Of a stretch of DNA of 64,000 bases, positions 18,064 through 26,840 are shown piece by piece. A model generated the notes under the pieces. That model did not search any database. It worked only from the letters and a program-made list of their open reading frames with translations, and was not told the DNA's origin. Position 1 is the stretch's first letter, and each line of letters starts with the position of its first letter. This DNA is from an alpha proteobacterium HIMB114 (lineage in GTDB: Bacteria > Pseudomonadota > Alphaproteobacteria > Pelagibacterales > Pelagibacteraceae): positions 806,001-870,000 of the forward strand of contig ADAC02000001.1 of the NCBI GenBank assembly GCA_000163555.2, given 5' to 3'. The position numbers and the translations under genes were made by a program.

Positions 18064-19033
18064 TAAGTATTTTTGTTCCCTCTTCGCTAAATTTAAAATC
18101 AATGATTTGATATTTTGAATTTATTTTTTTTATAAATTTCTTTTGATTTTGTTTTGGCACATAAAACAAAAAAAAACCACCAGCGCCAGCACCTAATAGT
18201 TTTCCTCCTGTAGATCCATATTTTTTTGCGTACCTATACATTCCATCGAAAAAATTATTTGTTACATTGTCAGCTAATTTTTTTTTACAATCCCATGAGT
18301 AATCTAATAGGGTTCCAATTTTATTAATATTATATTTTTCTGAGAAAATTTTTTTAGCTTCATATGAAATTTCTTTTATTTTATCAAAATAATTTTTATT
18401 TAATTTAATTTGCTTTAATTTTTTTTTTTCTATTTTTGCAGCACTTCTTGTGCGACCTGTAAAAACTAAAAAAAGATTTTTATTTAATTTATTTATAAAT
18501 TTTTTATTATTGTATTTAATTATTTTAAATTCCTTTTTATATAATTCGATAAAATTAAAACCTCCATAGACAGAATGGATTTGATCTTGATAGCCAACAC
18601 AATCCTGTAACAATACTCTTTCAAAATTAATTACTTCGTTTGCTAATTTTTTTTTACTCATACGTGTGCCACAAATGTTTGATAGCAAGTTAATTATTGA
18701 GGTAGAAAAAGTAGATGATGAACCTAACCCTGAAAACCCTGGTAAATCAGCGGCAATATGCATTTCGATATTATCGTCATATTTATAATATTTTTTTAAA
18801 GCCTGCTTAATTACTTTATGCTTTATATCACTAACATTATTTACAAATTCATTATTTTTATAAAATATTTGATATTTTGTTTTAGATAATTTTGTATTTT
18901 TATTAAATGTTACATATATATACTTATCAATTGTTGATCCAATAATCGTAGTTTTATTATTTGAAAAATACTCAGGAAAATCAGTTCCGCCACCAAACAA
19001 GCTAACTCTTAAGGGAGTTTTAACAACTTTCAT
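18056..19033 (-). CDS. hddA: GHMP heptose-7-phosphate kinase (HddA-like), complete copy
   Basis: A 325-residue GHMP kinase. It has N-terminal TPLRVSLFGGGTDFPE, ATP loop PGFSGLGSSSTFS, and C-terminal GGKLLGAGAGGFFLFYV. These match D-glycero-D-manno-heptose 7-phosphate kinases, which phosphorylate C1. It leads a minus-strand run with the epimerase and the HldE-like fusion, and faces the exporter genes across an 82-nt divergent gap that should hold both promoters. It is a paralogue of the truncated gene at the left edge. A fucokinase-like activity is a less likely alternative. Confidence 0.87.
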   Translation of the reverse strand: MKVVKTPLRVSLFGGGTDFPEYFSNNKTTIIGSTIDKYIYVTFNKNTKLSKTKYQIFYKNNEFVNNVSDIKHKVIKQALKKYYKYDDNIEMHIAADLPGFSGLGSSSTFSTSIINLLSNICGTRMSKKKLANEVINFERVLLQDCVGYQDQIHSVYGGFNFIELYKKEFKIIKYNNKKFINKLNKNLFLVFTGRTRSAAKIEKKKLKQIKLNKNYFDKIKEISYEAKKIFSEKYNINKIGTLLDYSWDCKKKLADNVTNNFFDGMYRYAKKYGSTGGKLLGAGAGGFFLFYVPKQNQKKFIKKINSKYQIIDFKFSEEGTKILNV

Positions 19034-19115
19034 AATTTTTGGACTTTAAAAAATAATTTCTGTTGTTATAAGCTAAAAATCATAAACATCAAATAATGAA
19101 ATTTACCAAAAAATA

Positions 19116-19904
19116 TTGAACCCGAACGAAAAATTTATCGACGCTATCAAGAATTATAATTTATGGTTAGAAATGGCCATATCTAAGATTAGGGTTAGAT
19201 TTATAAGAACAGCTTTAGGGCCTATATGGGAAGTTCTTGGAACACTTATTTTCTTAATATTTATTTCAGTAGTCTGGTCTAAACTGTGGAAAATACCTTT
19301 TATTGAATTTTTTTTATATTTATATCCAGGTTTCATAATATGGAAAGCAATCTATTCTGTTATTGTTGATGGGACATATTTATTCTCAGATACATATTCA
19401 AGTCACTTTGAAAATGTCAAAGTTCATCCAATAGTATTTTGTTTAGCTCATGCAGCTAAAAATTTTATAGTTCTTTTGTTTAGTTTTCCAATTGTTTTAA
19501 TAATAGTTTTTTACTCGGGAAGTTTACATGTTTACACTTTAATATTAATTCCATTTTTTTTATTACTTTTTTTTATTACAAGTGTTGCCGTAACTTTTAT
19601 AATTGCTACTTTTTGCTTAAAATATCGAGATTTACAATTTTCTATTGCAGTTTTTTTGTCACTTGCTTTTTTTATTACTCCAGTAATTTGGCAGGTAGAA
19701 CAACTTGGCGAAAAATCTCAACGATTTCTTATCGAGCCTAATTTAATTTATCATTATATAGAATTTTTTAGGTCTTCTTTTATAAATGGAAATGTGAATG
19801 AATTAAGTCTTAATATAGTGATAATAACAACCTTATTAACATGTTTAATTGCTTTTATTACTTATAAATTTGTAAAAAACAAATTAGCTTTTTGGATTAC
19901 ATGA
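19116..19904 (+). CDS. wzm: ABC-2 type glycan exporter permease (Wzm-like)
   Basis: A 262-residue inner-membrane permease with about six hydrophobic segments and the ABC-2 N-terminal pattern RVRFIRTALGPIWEVLG. It forms the channel that flips a complete polyprenyl-linked glycan across the inner membrane, as in ABC-dependent O-antigen export. The start is TTG at 19116; the nearest upstream ATG is out of frame and closed by a stop, and the first in-frame ATG would remove about 19 conserved residues. The stop overlaps the ATPase start in an ATGA junction. Confidence 0.88.
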   Translation: MNPNEKFIDAIKNYNLWLEMAISKIRVRFIRTALGPIWEVLGTLIFLIFISVVWSKLWKIPFIEFFLYLYPGFIIWKAIYSVIVDGTYLFSDTYSSHFENVKVHPIVFCLAHAAKNFIVLLFSFPIVLIIVFYSGSLHVYTLILIPFFLLLFFITSVAVTFIIATFCLKYRDLQFSIAVFLSLAFFITPVIWQVEQLGEKSQRFLIEPNLIYHYIEFFRSSFINGNVNELSLNIVIITTLLTCLIAFITYKFVKNKLAFWIT

Positions 19905-20674
19905 TAAAACTTAAAATTGAAAATCTAGAATTGTACTATCCACTAAAATCTATTGATAGTTATTTAATTAGAGCGAGACTTGTTAAAAAGGTAAAGAATT
20001 TTTTCTTTCAAAAACAAGAAAGTTCTAAAAAGATAAAAGAAAACCAAAAATATATAAAAGCACTTAAGAATATTAATTTTGAACTTGAGCAAGGAGATCG
20101 TTTAGGTTTAATTGGATTAAATGGATCGGGCAAAAGTACTCTATTAAAATGTTTATCCAATATTATACCTATTTCTAGTGGTAACATTAATAACTACGAT
20201 AACGAATTTCTTCCAATAATTATTCCACAGTCAATGTGTGAACCAAATGATACAATAAAGAATAATTTAATATTGTTGGGTTATTTGTTGGGTTTTAAAA
20301 AAAAGGATATTCTAGAAAGTATAGATCATATTCTGAAATTTGCAGATCTTGAAAAGTATAAAAATTTACCCTTTAATACATTATCTACTGGAATGAAATT
20401 TAGATTAGTATTTTCAATTTGTTTTTTAATTGAAGGAAAAAGTCTTTTTTTTATAGATGAATTTCTAACAACCGGAGACGAAAAATTCCAAAATAAAGGA
20501 TTTGAATATATAAATTCAATGACATCAAAAAATATAATTATATTATGCTCACATAGCAGAAGAGTAATTCAGAAATTCTGTAACAAGCTACTAATTCTTA
20601 ATTCTGGAAATCAAGTATTCTTTGGTTCAATAGGAGAAGGTTTAGATTATTACGACAAAATTGTAAAAAATTGA
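19901..20674 (+). CDS. wzt: ABC glycan exporter ATPase (Wzt-like, without C-terminal sugar-binding domain)
   Basis: A 257-residue ATPase from ATG 19901, which overlaps the permease stop (ATGA). It shows Walker A GLNGSGKSTLL, an LSTGMKFRL signature and Walker B FFIDEFLTTGD, in the order typical of the polysaccharide-export subfamily (Wzt, KpsT, TagH). It powers export together with the Wzm-like permease. The protein ends soon after the nucleotide-binding domain, so the C-terminal carbohydrate-binding module that some Wzt proteins use to recognise modified chain ends is absent. Its 3' end is 5 nt from a convergent gene. Confidence 0.88.
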   Translation: MIKLKIENLELYYPLKSIDSYLIRARLVKKVKNFFFQKQESSKKIKENQKYIKALKNINFELEQGDRLGLIGLNGSGKSTLLKCLSNIIPISSGNINNYDNEFLPIIIPQSMCEPNDTIKNNLILLGYLLGFKKKDILESIDHILKFADLEKYKNLPFNTLSTGMKFRLVFSICFLIEGKSLFFIDEFLTTGDEKFQNKGFEYINSMTSKNIIILCSHSRRVIQKFCNKLLILNSGNQVFFGSIGEGLDYYDKIVKN

Positions 20675-20679
20675 TACTT

Positions 20680-21390
20680 TTACCATTTAATTTCGTAAAA
20701 TTTATTATTTAAGAATTTGCCACTATGTTTTTTACCAATTTTTTTGATTATTAGACTTAAATCTTTAGTGGACTTAGATAAACTGATATTTCCGCCTCCA
20801 GATGATTTTGTCATTACCCAACCTGGGTCATAAGCTATTATAATTTTTTTTGTATTTTTATTTTGAAAAGCCAAATTTTTTACGAAAGAATTCAAAAGTG
20901 CCTTTGAGGCTCTATAAATGTTATTTCCCTTCTTTGAGTGATGCTTTTTGGTACCCCTCTCAGTAATGCTACCTGATCTACTTGAAAAAAAAATTATTTT
21001 TGCAGCAGCTTTAAAATTATTATTGTTTATTAAACAATAAACTATTTTTACTGGAAAAATTGAATTGGTATTAAAGATTTGTAAAATTTTTTTATTTTTA
21101 ATTTCGTTTAATGATTTTTTTTCAATTTTTTGATCACCAATAAATGATATAAAATATGAAAATTTAATACTGCCAAAATATCTTCTCAACTTATTGTTAC
21201 TCAAATTATCAGAAGAATTAATTATATAGTTTTTTTTTATTGATTTATGAAAAAAATTACGTCTTGAAATTGAATAAACATTTAGGTTGGTATCTAAATT
21301 ATCTAAAAAGGATTGTGCAATTTCACTTGATGGACTAATAATTAACATGTTATGTTTTTTTTTTTTAGTGGGCATATTTTTATTAATCAA
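20680..21390 (-). CDS. Short-chain dehydrogenase/reductase (classical SDR-like)
   Basis: A 236-residue protein. It has an SDR-like N-terminal strand IISPSSEIAQSF (a departure from the usual TGxxxGxG loop), FFSSRSGSITERG with the catalytic serine region, YRASK as the Tyr-x3-Lys dyad, and an AYDPGWVMT segment after it. These support a Rossmann-fold oxidoreductase. The substrate is unknown; reduction of a ketosugar is plausible in this island. It diverges from the GT9 gene at 21408 with only 17 nt between the starts, so promoters must overlap coding sequence or be very compact. Confidence 0.72.
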   Translation of the reverse strand: MINKNMPTKKKKHNMLIISPSSEIAQSFLDNLDTNLNVYSISRRNFFHKSIKKNYIINSSDNLSNNKLRRYFGSIKFSYFISFIGDQKIEKKSLNEIKNKKILQIFNTNSIFPVKIVYCLINNNNFKAAAKIIFFSSRSGSITERGTKKHHSKKGNNIYRASKALLNSFVKNLAFQNKNTKKIIIAYDPGWVMTKSSGGGNISLSKSTKDLSLIIKKIGKKHSGKFLNNKFYEIKW

Positions 21391-21407
21391 TAAACTATCT
21401 ATTATAA

Positions 21408-22691
21408 ATGAAAATATTAATCATTAAAAATGACGGTTTTGGTGACCTAAAAATCATACATACTCTCATAGAACAACTTTCAAATAATGAAAAATTTACC
21501 ATAGATTTTATTATTTCTAGTAAAAATTTAGATGCGATCAACAATATAAAAGGAATAAGGTATGTTTATAAATTTAATTCACTTGCTAATAATTATGACT
21601 CTAAAAAAGATTTAACAAATGACGATATAGAAAATATTCAATTATTGAAAAAAACAAAATATGACAAATGTATTGTTTTGAGAAGATATTTAAATGAAGA
21701 GCAGGTTATATTAATGAACTACATAAATGCTGATAAAAAATATTCATGTTTTGCAATTAAACATGATAAAAATATAAAATTAAATGATGATTGGGAAAAT
21801 ATAAAAATATCAAAAGAAAATATTCACGATTACGATTATTTTAAACAATTTCTAATAAACATTAAGTTAATTAAAGAAAATTTTAAACCAATATCGATTT
21901 ATAATAAAAAAATCTCAGAAGATTATCTTTTGATTAATTTGAGTGGCGAAAAAGGGGTATCAAGAAAAAAAGATTTAAAAAGTTTAATAGGATTAATTTC
22001 AAAAAATTATAATAAAAAAATTGTAATAATAGGTAAAACTTTTGATGATATTACAAAAATAAACATCGAAAGTTACTTAAATGAAAACTCTAATTCCAAT
22101 ATTGAAAACCTTTGGAATAAAACCTCCTTTAATGAGTCAATGAAACTTATTGATAATTGTAGATATTATATAGGATTTGACACAGGCCTCAGTCACCACG
22201 CCTCACTAATTAAAAAAAAATCTTTAATTATTCTGGCTTCAGGAGGCGGCGGAAAATACTGGCCATATCCAAATAAACTTGGTCATAAAACCAGTTATCT
22301 TATGTATAACATACCTTGCTCAGGATGTAATTATTCTGGAATAAAAAATTATTGTTTTTTTGATAATAAAGAGTGCTTAACTCCAATATTTAACAATAAA
22401 AATTTAGAAATAAAAATTAAAGAATTTTTAAATAATGAGGGGAATTTTTTTTTAAATCTTTCAAATTTTAATTTCTTTATTTCTGATTGGAATTTTAGAT
22501 CAGAAAATATGAAAAAAAATTTATATGCTATAAATAAAGAAGGGGCTCTGAGATACGAAAAAAAAAAACTTTCTATTTTTATGAGTTTTTTTTACCATTG
22601 GATAATTTTATTTTTAAAACTAAAAAAAATAAAATTAGATATGATAAAAATATTTATTAAAAATCTACTCTCCTTTTTTGATAAATATTAA
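21408..22691 (+). CDS. Family 9 glycosyltransferase (heptosyltransferase-like)
   Basis: A 427-residue GT9-like protein. It begins KILIIKNDGFGDLKII, the N-terminal G(D)xG pattern of WaaC/WaaF heptosyltransferases. It has LLINLSGEKGVSRKKDL, and a donor-site region GFDTGLSHHASL followed by a Cys-rich PCSGCNYSG stretch. Heptosyltransferases transfer heptose from NDP-heptose to LPS core or other glycans, which fits the many heptose-activation genes here. The C-terminal 80 or so residues are an extra basic tail. The end overlaps a convergent gene by 35 nt. Confidence 0.83.
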   Translation: MKILIIKNDGFGDLKIIHTLIEQLSNNEKFTIDFIISSKNLDAINNIKGIRYVYKFNSLANNYDSKKDLTNDDIENIQLLKKTKYDKCIVLRRYLNEEQVILMNYINADKKYSCFAIKHDKNIKLNDDWENIKISKENIHDYDYFKQFLINIKLIKENFKPISIYNKKISEDYLLINLSGEKGVSRKKDLKSLIGLISKNYNKKIVIIGKTFDDITKINIESYLNENSNSNIENLWNKTSFNESMKLIDNCRYYIGFDTGLSHHASLIKKKSLIILASGGGGKYWPYPNKLGHKTSYLMYNIPCSGCNYSGIKNYCFFDNKECLTPIFNNKNLEIKIKEFLNNEGNFFLNLSNFNFFISDWNFRSENMKKNLYAINKEGALRYEKKKLSIFMSFFYHWIILFLKLKKIKLDMIKIFIKNLLSFFDKY

Positions 22692-23808
22692 ATTTAGGGA
22701 CTAAAGATATAATATAATCTCCTAGACAAATTTTTTTTTCTAATTTTTTAATTATACTACTTTTATACCTCGGTGCTAAAATAATAATTATTTTATTTTC
22801 TTTTTTAAATTTTTTGAATTTATTGACTTTTATATTAACTTTGTTTGAAAGCCTAAAATTATATTGTAAAGGATTATCATCAAATATATTAGAAAATTTA
22901 TCATCTAAATTAAATATCTTTATTAAAGGTAATGCTCCAATTGAAGCACCAAATCCATAAATACTACAATTTTTATTTTTTATAATAAATTTATTAAATT
23001 TATTAATAATTAAATTCAAATTTATTTGAAAATTCACAATATTCTTTTTTGTAAATTTTCTTTCTGCGACTAAAGTTTTTTTAATATTGTTTGATCCAAG
23101 CTTCATAAATGATTTAGATAATACAACTTCAAAAAAATTTTTATTTTCTATGAAATTAAAATCAATGATATGTAAATTTAATTTATCTGCTATTTCTTTA
23201 ATTGCATTTAAGCTCAAAAAATCTTTATGTTCAAAATATATTCTATCGATATTTAGATTCTTTACTAAAGATGGGCCATAATGATGATAAATAAAAATTT
23301 TTCCATTTTGATTTATTTTTTTTTTAACACATTTTAAAAAATGTTTTATATTACCAGTGTTTCCTATGACATCGTAACAAAAAATATAATCAAAACTATC
23401 ATTTGATAATAACTTGAATTTTTTAAATATTTTTTGAAAATTTATTCTATTAAATGTTATTTTTTTTTTTTTAAATACTTCAGGATTTAAAAACTTATTT
23501 TTTGAAATTTCTAAAACTCTTGAATTCATAAAAATTTTTTTTTCTTTAATAAGTTTTGTACTTTTTTTTTTGCTTAAATTTTTGTAAAAAATATCATTCA
23601 CTAAAAAATCTCCATATAATATAGAATGTTGTATTTTTGGATAAGTTGTAATATTTTTACATTTATTACAAAAGTACAGACTTAAATCTTTTAATTTAAT
23701 TTCTTTGTTTTTATAAAAATTATTAATTGTCTTTAATGGGAATTTGTCTATTTTATAAAATAAAAATAATTTGTTTCTGCAAATTTTACATGTTTTATTG
23801 TTAGGCAT
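22657..23808 (-). CDS. C-methyltransferase-family protein with degenerate SAM motif
   Basis: A 383-residue protein with the same architecture as the gene at 12268: a zinc-binding N-terminus (CKICRNKL and CNKCKNIT), a central Rossmann region and a C-terminal domain with SIYGFGASIGALPL. The expected glycine-rich SAM motif I reads RVLEISKNKFLNPEVF and lacks the usual GxG, so methyl transfer is doubtful, or SAM is held differently. It lies 3 nt downstream of the fused LIC12192-methyltransferase gene and overlaps the convergent GT9 gene by 35 nt. It may be an inactive partner or a repurposed enzyme. Confidence 0.7.
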   Translation of the reverse strand: MPNNKTCKICRNKLFLFYKIDKFPLKTINNFYKNKEIKLKDLSLYFCNKCKNITTYPKIQHSILYGDFLVNDIFYKNLSKKKSTKLIKEKKIFMNSRVLEISKNKFLNPEVFKKKKITFNRINFQKIFKKFKLLSNDSFDYIFCYDVIGNTGNIKHFLKCVKKKINQNGKIFIYHHYGPSLVKNLNIDRIYFEHKDFLSLNAIKEIADKLNLHIIDFNFIENKNFFEVVLSKSFMKLGSNNIKKTLVAERKFTKKNIVNFQINLNLIINKFNKFIIKNKNCSIYGFGASIGALPLIKIFNLDDKFSNIFDDNPLQYNFRLSNKVNIKVNKFKKFKKENKIIIILAPRYKSSIIKKLEKKICLGDYIISLVPKFNIYQKRRVDF

Positions 23809-23811
23809 CTA

Positions 23812-24891
23812 CTATTCAAAATATATAAACTCGTAATCTCCAGTATATCCAGATATTTCATATAACCATAGCCATGATTGCTTGCCTATTAAAGTTTCAG
23901 CTGTTAAAGCCCAACATTGAACACCAAATTGTTCTGCCTCATTTCTAAAAGATTCAACGCAAATATATTTTTTTTTACCAATTCTTTCTATCTCTTTAAC
24001 AGCAGAGTATATGTCAGGGAGTTTGAAATTATGTAATGTTGTATTAGAAAAAATAAAATCAAAATACTTGTCCTTGAATTTAAATTTTTTTCTAGCATCA
24101 TGAAAAAAAATATTATTTTTCATTTCTTTTTTTGAATTTTTAATAGCATGTCTTGAAATATCACATCCATATACATTTTTACTTTTTAGTAGTCTTGATA
24201 TTTCATAAATTAAAAAACCCTTTCCACAGCCAATATCTAAAATCTTTGATTTTGAGGTTAATTTATAATCTTGGATTAATTTTTTGGCTAAAAAATTGTA
24301 ATATCCTTCTATATAGTAGTATCCTCCATATCCGTACTTTCTATCTCCGTCCCAATAATCTTTTTCAAATTTTTTTGATATCTTCATGCATTTAACTTTA
24401 TTATCCATAACACGTTCAATATAATTTCTTTTGGTTTTTTTGTGTCTGAAATTTACATAAAATTTCTCTTTTCCTAATTTTATTATTTTTTGAAATTTTT
24501 CTTTGTTTTGTTCTGAGAATATAATTTGCTTTAAATCAAAAATTTTTTCAACTTTTTGAAGATCAACCTTATTAAATATAGAAAGATTTTCTACTGCAAA
24601 ATGAATTGATTTTTTATTTTTTAATATTTTGTCGAAAAATTGTTTTCTTCTTTTTTTTAATAATGGCAACTGAAGTAAGCTGTAAAAAAGAACGCCATCA
24701 TATTTTTTTAAGTTATCTAAAATTTCGAATAATATATAATCACTATTTTCAAAAGAATACTCGGTAGAACTCATTAAAAAATTATAATTATTTTTTTTAC
24801 AGTAATCTCGATTCACTATATTTTGTATGTGTTGCGGTGCTCTCTCCCCAAAAAACGGCCTACTGAAGATGTAACCTTTAAGTGATTTCAC
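23812..24891 (-). CDS. Fusion: LIC12192-family sporadic carbohydrate cluster domain plus SAM methyltransferase
   Basis: A 359-residue two-domain protein. Residues about 1-130 resemble the standalone protein at 34680-35111 (shared GY-PF start, QNI-N-Y, LP-KR, IHF-E and K-EKIF positions) and fit the LIC12192 family described from scattered carbohydrate clusters. Residues about 160-359 are a class I methyltransferase with ILDIGCGKGFL as SAM motif I. This half matches the separate methyltransferase at 40790-41449, including DYWDGDRKYGYGGY. It abuts the 2OG-Fe(II) oxygenase gene upstream. The fusion implies that the two domains act on the same substrate; that substrate is unknown. Confidence 0.75.
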   Translation of the reverse strand: MKSLKGYIFSRPFFGERAPQHIQNIVNRDYCKKNNYNFLMSSTEYSFENSDYILFEILDNLKKYDGVLFYSLLQLPLLKKRRKQFFDKILKNKKSIHFAVENLSIFNKVDLQKVEKIFDLKQIIFSEQNKEKFQKIIKLGKEKFYVNFRHKKTKRNYIERVMDNKVKCMKISKKFEKDYWDGDRKYGYGGYYYIEGYYNFLAKKLIQDYKLTSKSKILDIGCGKGFLIYEISRLLKSKNVYGCDISRHAIKNSKKEMKNNIFFHDARKKFKFKDKYFDFIFSNTTLHNFKLPDIYSAVKEIERIGKKKYICVESFRNEAEQFGVQCWALTAETLIGKQSWLWLYEISGYTGDYEFIYFE

Positions 24892-25682
24892 TATTCAAAT
24901 GGATTTTTATATTTATTTCCTAAGTCTGTTATTGACCTCGAAGTTATTGGTACAAAAAATTCTCCAATTTTTTTATCACCATAAGGAGAGAATATAGATT
25001 TGAATCTACAATTCATTGAAACTCTTGTTTCGTTTTCTAAATTTATCACATTTCCGTGTGGCAATGTTTGATCAAACAATAAAAAATTATTTTTTTTGAT
25101 ATTAATCCATTCTAAATCTTTTTTTAAATATTTATATATTTCATCACTACTTATGTACTTTTTTTTTTTTCTTTTCATAAATTTTAAATTTTTCGTTGGA
25201 TTTAATATATACATAGATTTTGTTTTATAACAGTTAACTAATGGAACCCATAGATTAATCTCATAAGGAGAATCTCCTGACCATACATCTGAATGTATTG
25301 GTAGCAAAGACGAAGAGTCATGTGGGAACTGAATACTTAAATTGATATTTTTTTGCATCATTAACTCATTGCCTGCTAATTCATAAATTTTTTCTCGGGC
25401 CATATTAAAATAATGGAACTTAAAATCAGAATTTCTATTTATTTGATATATTAAGTTTAATCTAAATTCGTTTAAATCATTTACCTTAACTAATTTATGT
25501 AATTTATTTAAATCAGGATTTTTTATTTTCAAATTTTTTTTTATAACTTTTAGAATAAAATCATTTATATATTTGTAAGACTCACTTTTCGCTTTACAGA
25601 TTACATATCCCTTTTTTTTAAATTTATCGTTGATTGTTTTTTCGTTTTTTGTAAGAAAAGTTTTCATTAATTTAATATGCAA
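24891..25682 (-). CDS. Sporadic carbohydrate cluster 2OG-Fe(II) oxygenase (copy 1)
   Basis: A 263-residue protein with a probable non-haem iron site: HxD in LPIHSDVWSGD, a distal histidine in TLPHGNVI, and a downstream arginine in TRVSMNCRF that would bind 2-oxoglutarate. It matches the oxygenase type found beside LIC12192-family genes. Such enzymes hydroxylate or oxidise a substrate using O2 and 2-oxoglutarate. It is paralogous to 35095-35862, which has the same motif spacing. Its end touches the start of the LIC12192 fusion gene. The sugar or lipid substrate is unknown. Confidence 0.78.
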   Translation of the reverse strand: MHIKLMKTFLTKNEKTINDKFKKKGYVICKAKSESYKYINDFILKVIKKNLKIKNPDLNKLHKLVKVNDLNEFRLNLIYQINRNSDFKFHYFNMAREKIYELAGNELMMQKNINLSIQFPHDSSSLLPIHSDVWSGDSPYEINLWVPLVNCYKTKSMYILNPTKNLKFMKRKKKKYISSDEIYKYLKKDLEWINIKKNNFLLFDQTLPHGNVINLENETRVSMNCRFKSIFSPYGDKKIGEFFVPITSRSITDLGNKYKNPFE

Positions 25683-25730
25683 AAATATTAATTATTTCAT
25701 TGTATTTTAAATTTCTATTAATTCTTTTAT

Positions 25731-25736
25731 ATTATA
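25731..25736 (-). promoter_or_regulatory. Possible -10 element upstream of the oxygenase operon
   Basis: A perfect TATAAT lies in the 136-nt gap between the epimerase (25819-26808) and oxygenase genes, about 50 nt upstream of the oxygenase start on the same strand. No convincing -35 is seen, and the background is very AT-rich, so chance occurrence is likely enough to keep confidence low. Nothing else is recognisable in this gap. Confidence 0.25.
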
Positions 25737-25818
25737 ATCAATTTCAAATATAGGGTATTTATAGCGTTTTAAAAAATCTATTGTTTATCAGTAAACGAAA
25801 GTGTTTCATAAAAAAAAT

Positions 25819-26808
25819 TTATTTTAAAAACTTAAACCATACCTTAGTAGCTTTTGAAATTTTTGTTTTATTCCAAACAGGTGCATTTTTCCAATAATTA
25901 ATATTATCAAGTAGCATTTGAATGCCATTTGCAATTTTTATTGTCGGTTTCCAGTTCAATAATTTATATGCCTTAATAATATTTGCTCTAGATCTGTCAG
26001 GCTCTCCAGGTCTTTTGGGTAAATATATCTTGTTATTTTTGCTTATAAAATTAGCAATAAAATCTACTGTTGTTTCTTTTCCACTACCAATATTAATTAT
26101 ATCTCCACTCTTTTTATATTTTGAAGCTTTGTAAAAAGCTTTAGCTACATCACTAACGTAGATGAAATCACGAGTCTGCTTTCCATCACCAACAACCGTT
26201 AGTGGCTTATTATTTATTTTTTGAGCTAGAAATACACCAAATACCGCTCCATATGCCCCACTTGTTCTCGAACGTGTTCCATAAACATTAAATAATCTTA
26301 ATGATGTTACATTTAATTTATAAACTTTAGACCAATGTAATACCAAATCCTCACCCATTTTTTTTGTTAATGCGTAAGGATACTCAAGTTTAATTTTTGT
26401 ATTTTCATCAGTTGGAAATTTATCTGGTATACCGTAACATGAAGCTGAGGCCGCATAGACAAATTTTTTTATATTATTTTCTTGCGATGCTTTTAGAACA
26501 TTTAATGTTCCGTTAACATTTGTTTGAAAATATTCTTCTGGATGATTTATGCTGGGAACTATGTCAGCCAAAGCAGCTAGATGTATAACAACATCTATAT
26601 TTTTAAAAATACTTTCTAACCTCTTGCTATAATTTTGAATATTGCAATTTACAAATTTCAATTTTTTATTTTTTAATTGAATATTCTTTTTTCTTCCAGT
26701 GCACAAATTGTCAACAACCGTCACCGACTTTTTATTTTTTAATAATAAGTCTACAACATGACTGCCAATGAATCCTGCACCGCCGGTAACTAAATAATTT
26801 TTTGACAC
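25819..26808 (-). CDS. UDP-sugar 4-epimerase-like NAD-dependent epimerase
   Basis: A 329-residue extended SDR. It has VTGGAGFIGSH, DNLCTGRKKN, HLAALADIVPSI, an AASASCYG strand, catalytic YALTK, and the RLFNVYGTRSR and GDGKQTRDFIYV segments. The pattern is typical of UDP-glucose/UDP-GlcNAc 4-epimerases (GalE/WbpP group). It probably interconverts UDP-linked hexoses or hexosamines or their uronic acids for glycan assembly. It diverges from the plus-strand gene at 26841 across 32 nt. A C-terminal extension after the usual fold adds about 20 residues. Confidence 0.82.
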   Translation of the reverse strand: MSKNYLVTGGAGFIGSHVVDLLLKNKKSVTVVDNLCTGRKKNIQLKNKKLKFVNCNIQNYSKRLESIFKNIDVVIHLAALADIVPSINHPEEYFQTNVNGTLNVLKASQENNIKKFVYAASASCYGIPDKFPTDENTKIKLEYPYALTKKMGEDLVLHWSKVYKLNVTSLRLFNVYGTRSRTSGAYGAVFGVFLAQKINNKPLTVVGDGKQTRDFIYVSDVAKAFYKASKYKKSGDIINIGSGKETTVDFIANFISKNNKIYLPKRPGEPDRSRANIIKAYKLLNWKPTIKIANGIQMLLDNINYWKNAPVWNKTKISKATKVWFKFLK

Positions 26809-26840
26809 TTTTCAATCCTTAATATACAAAAAACACGAAA

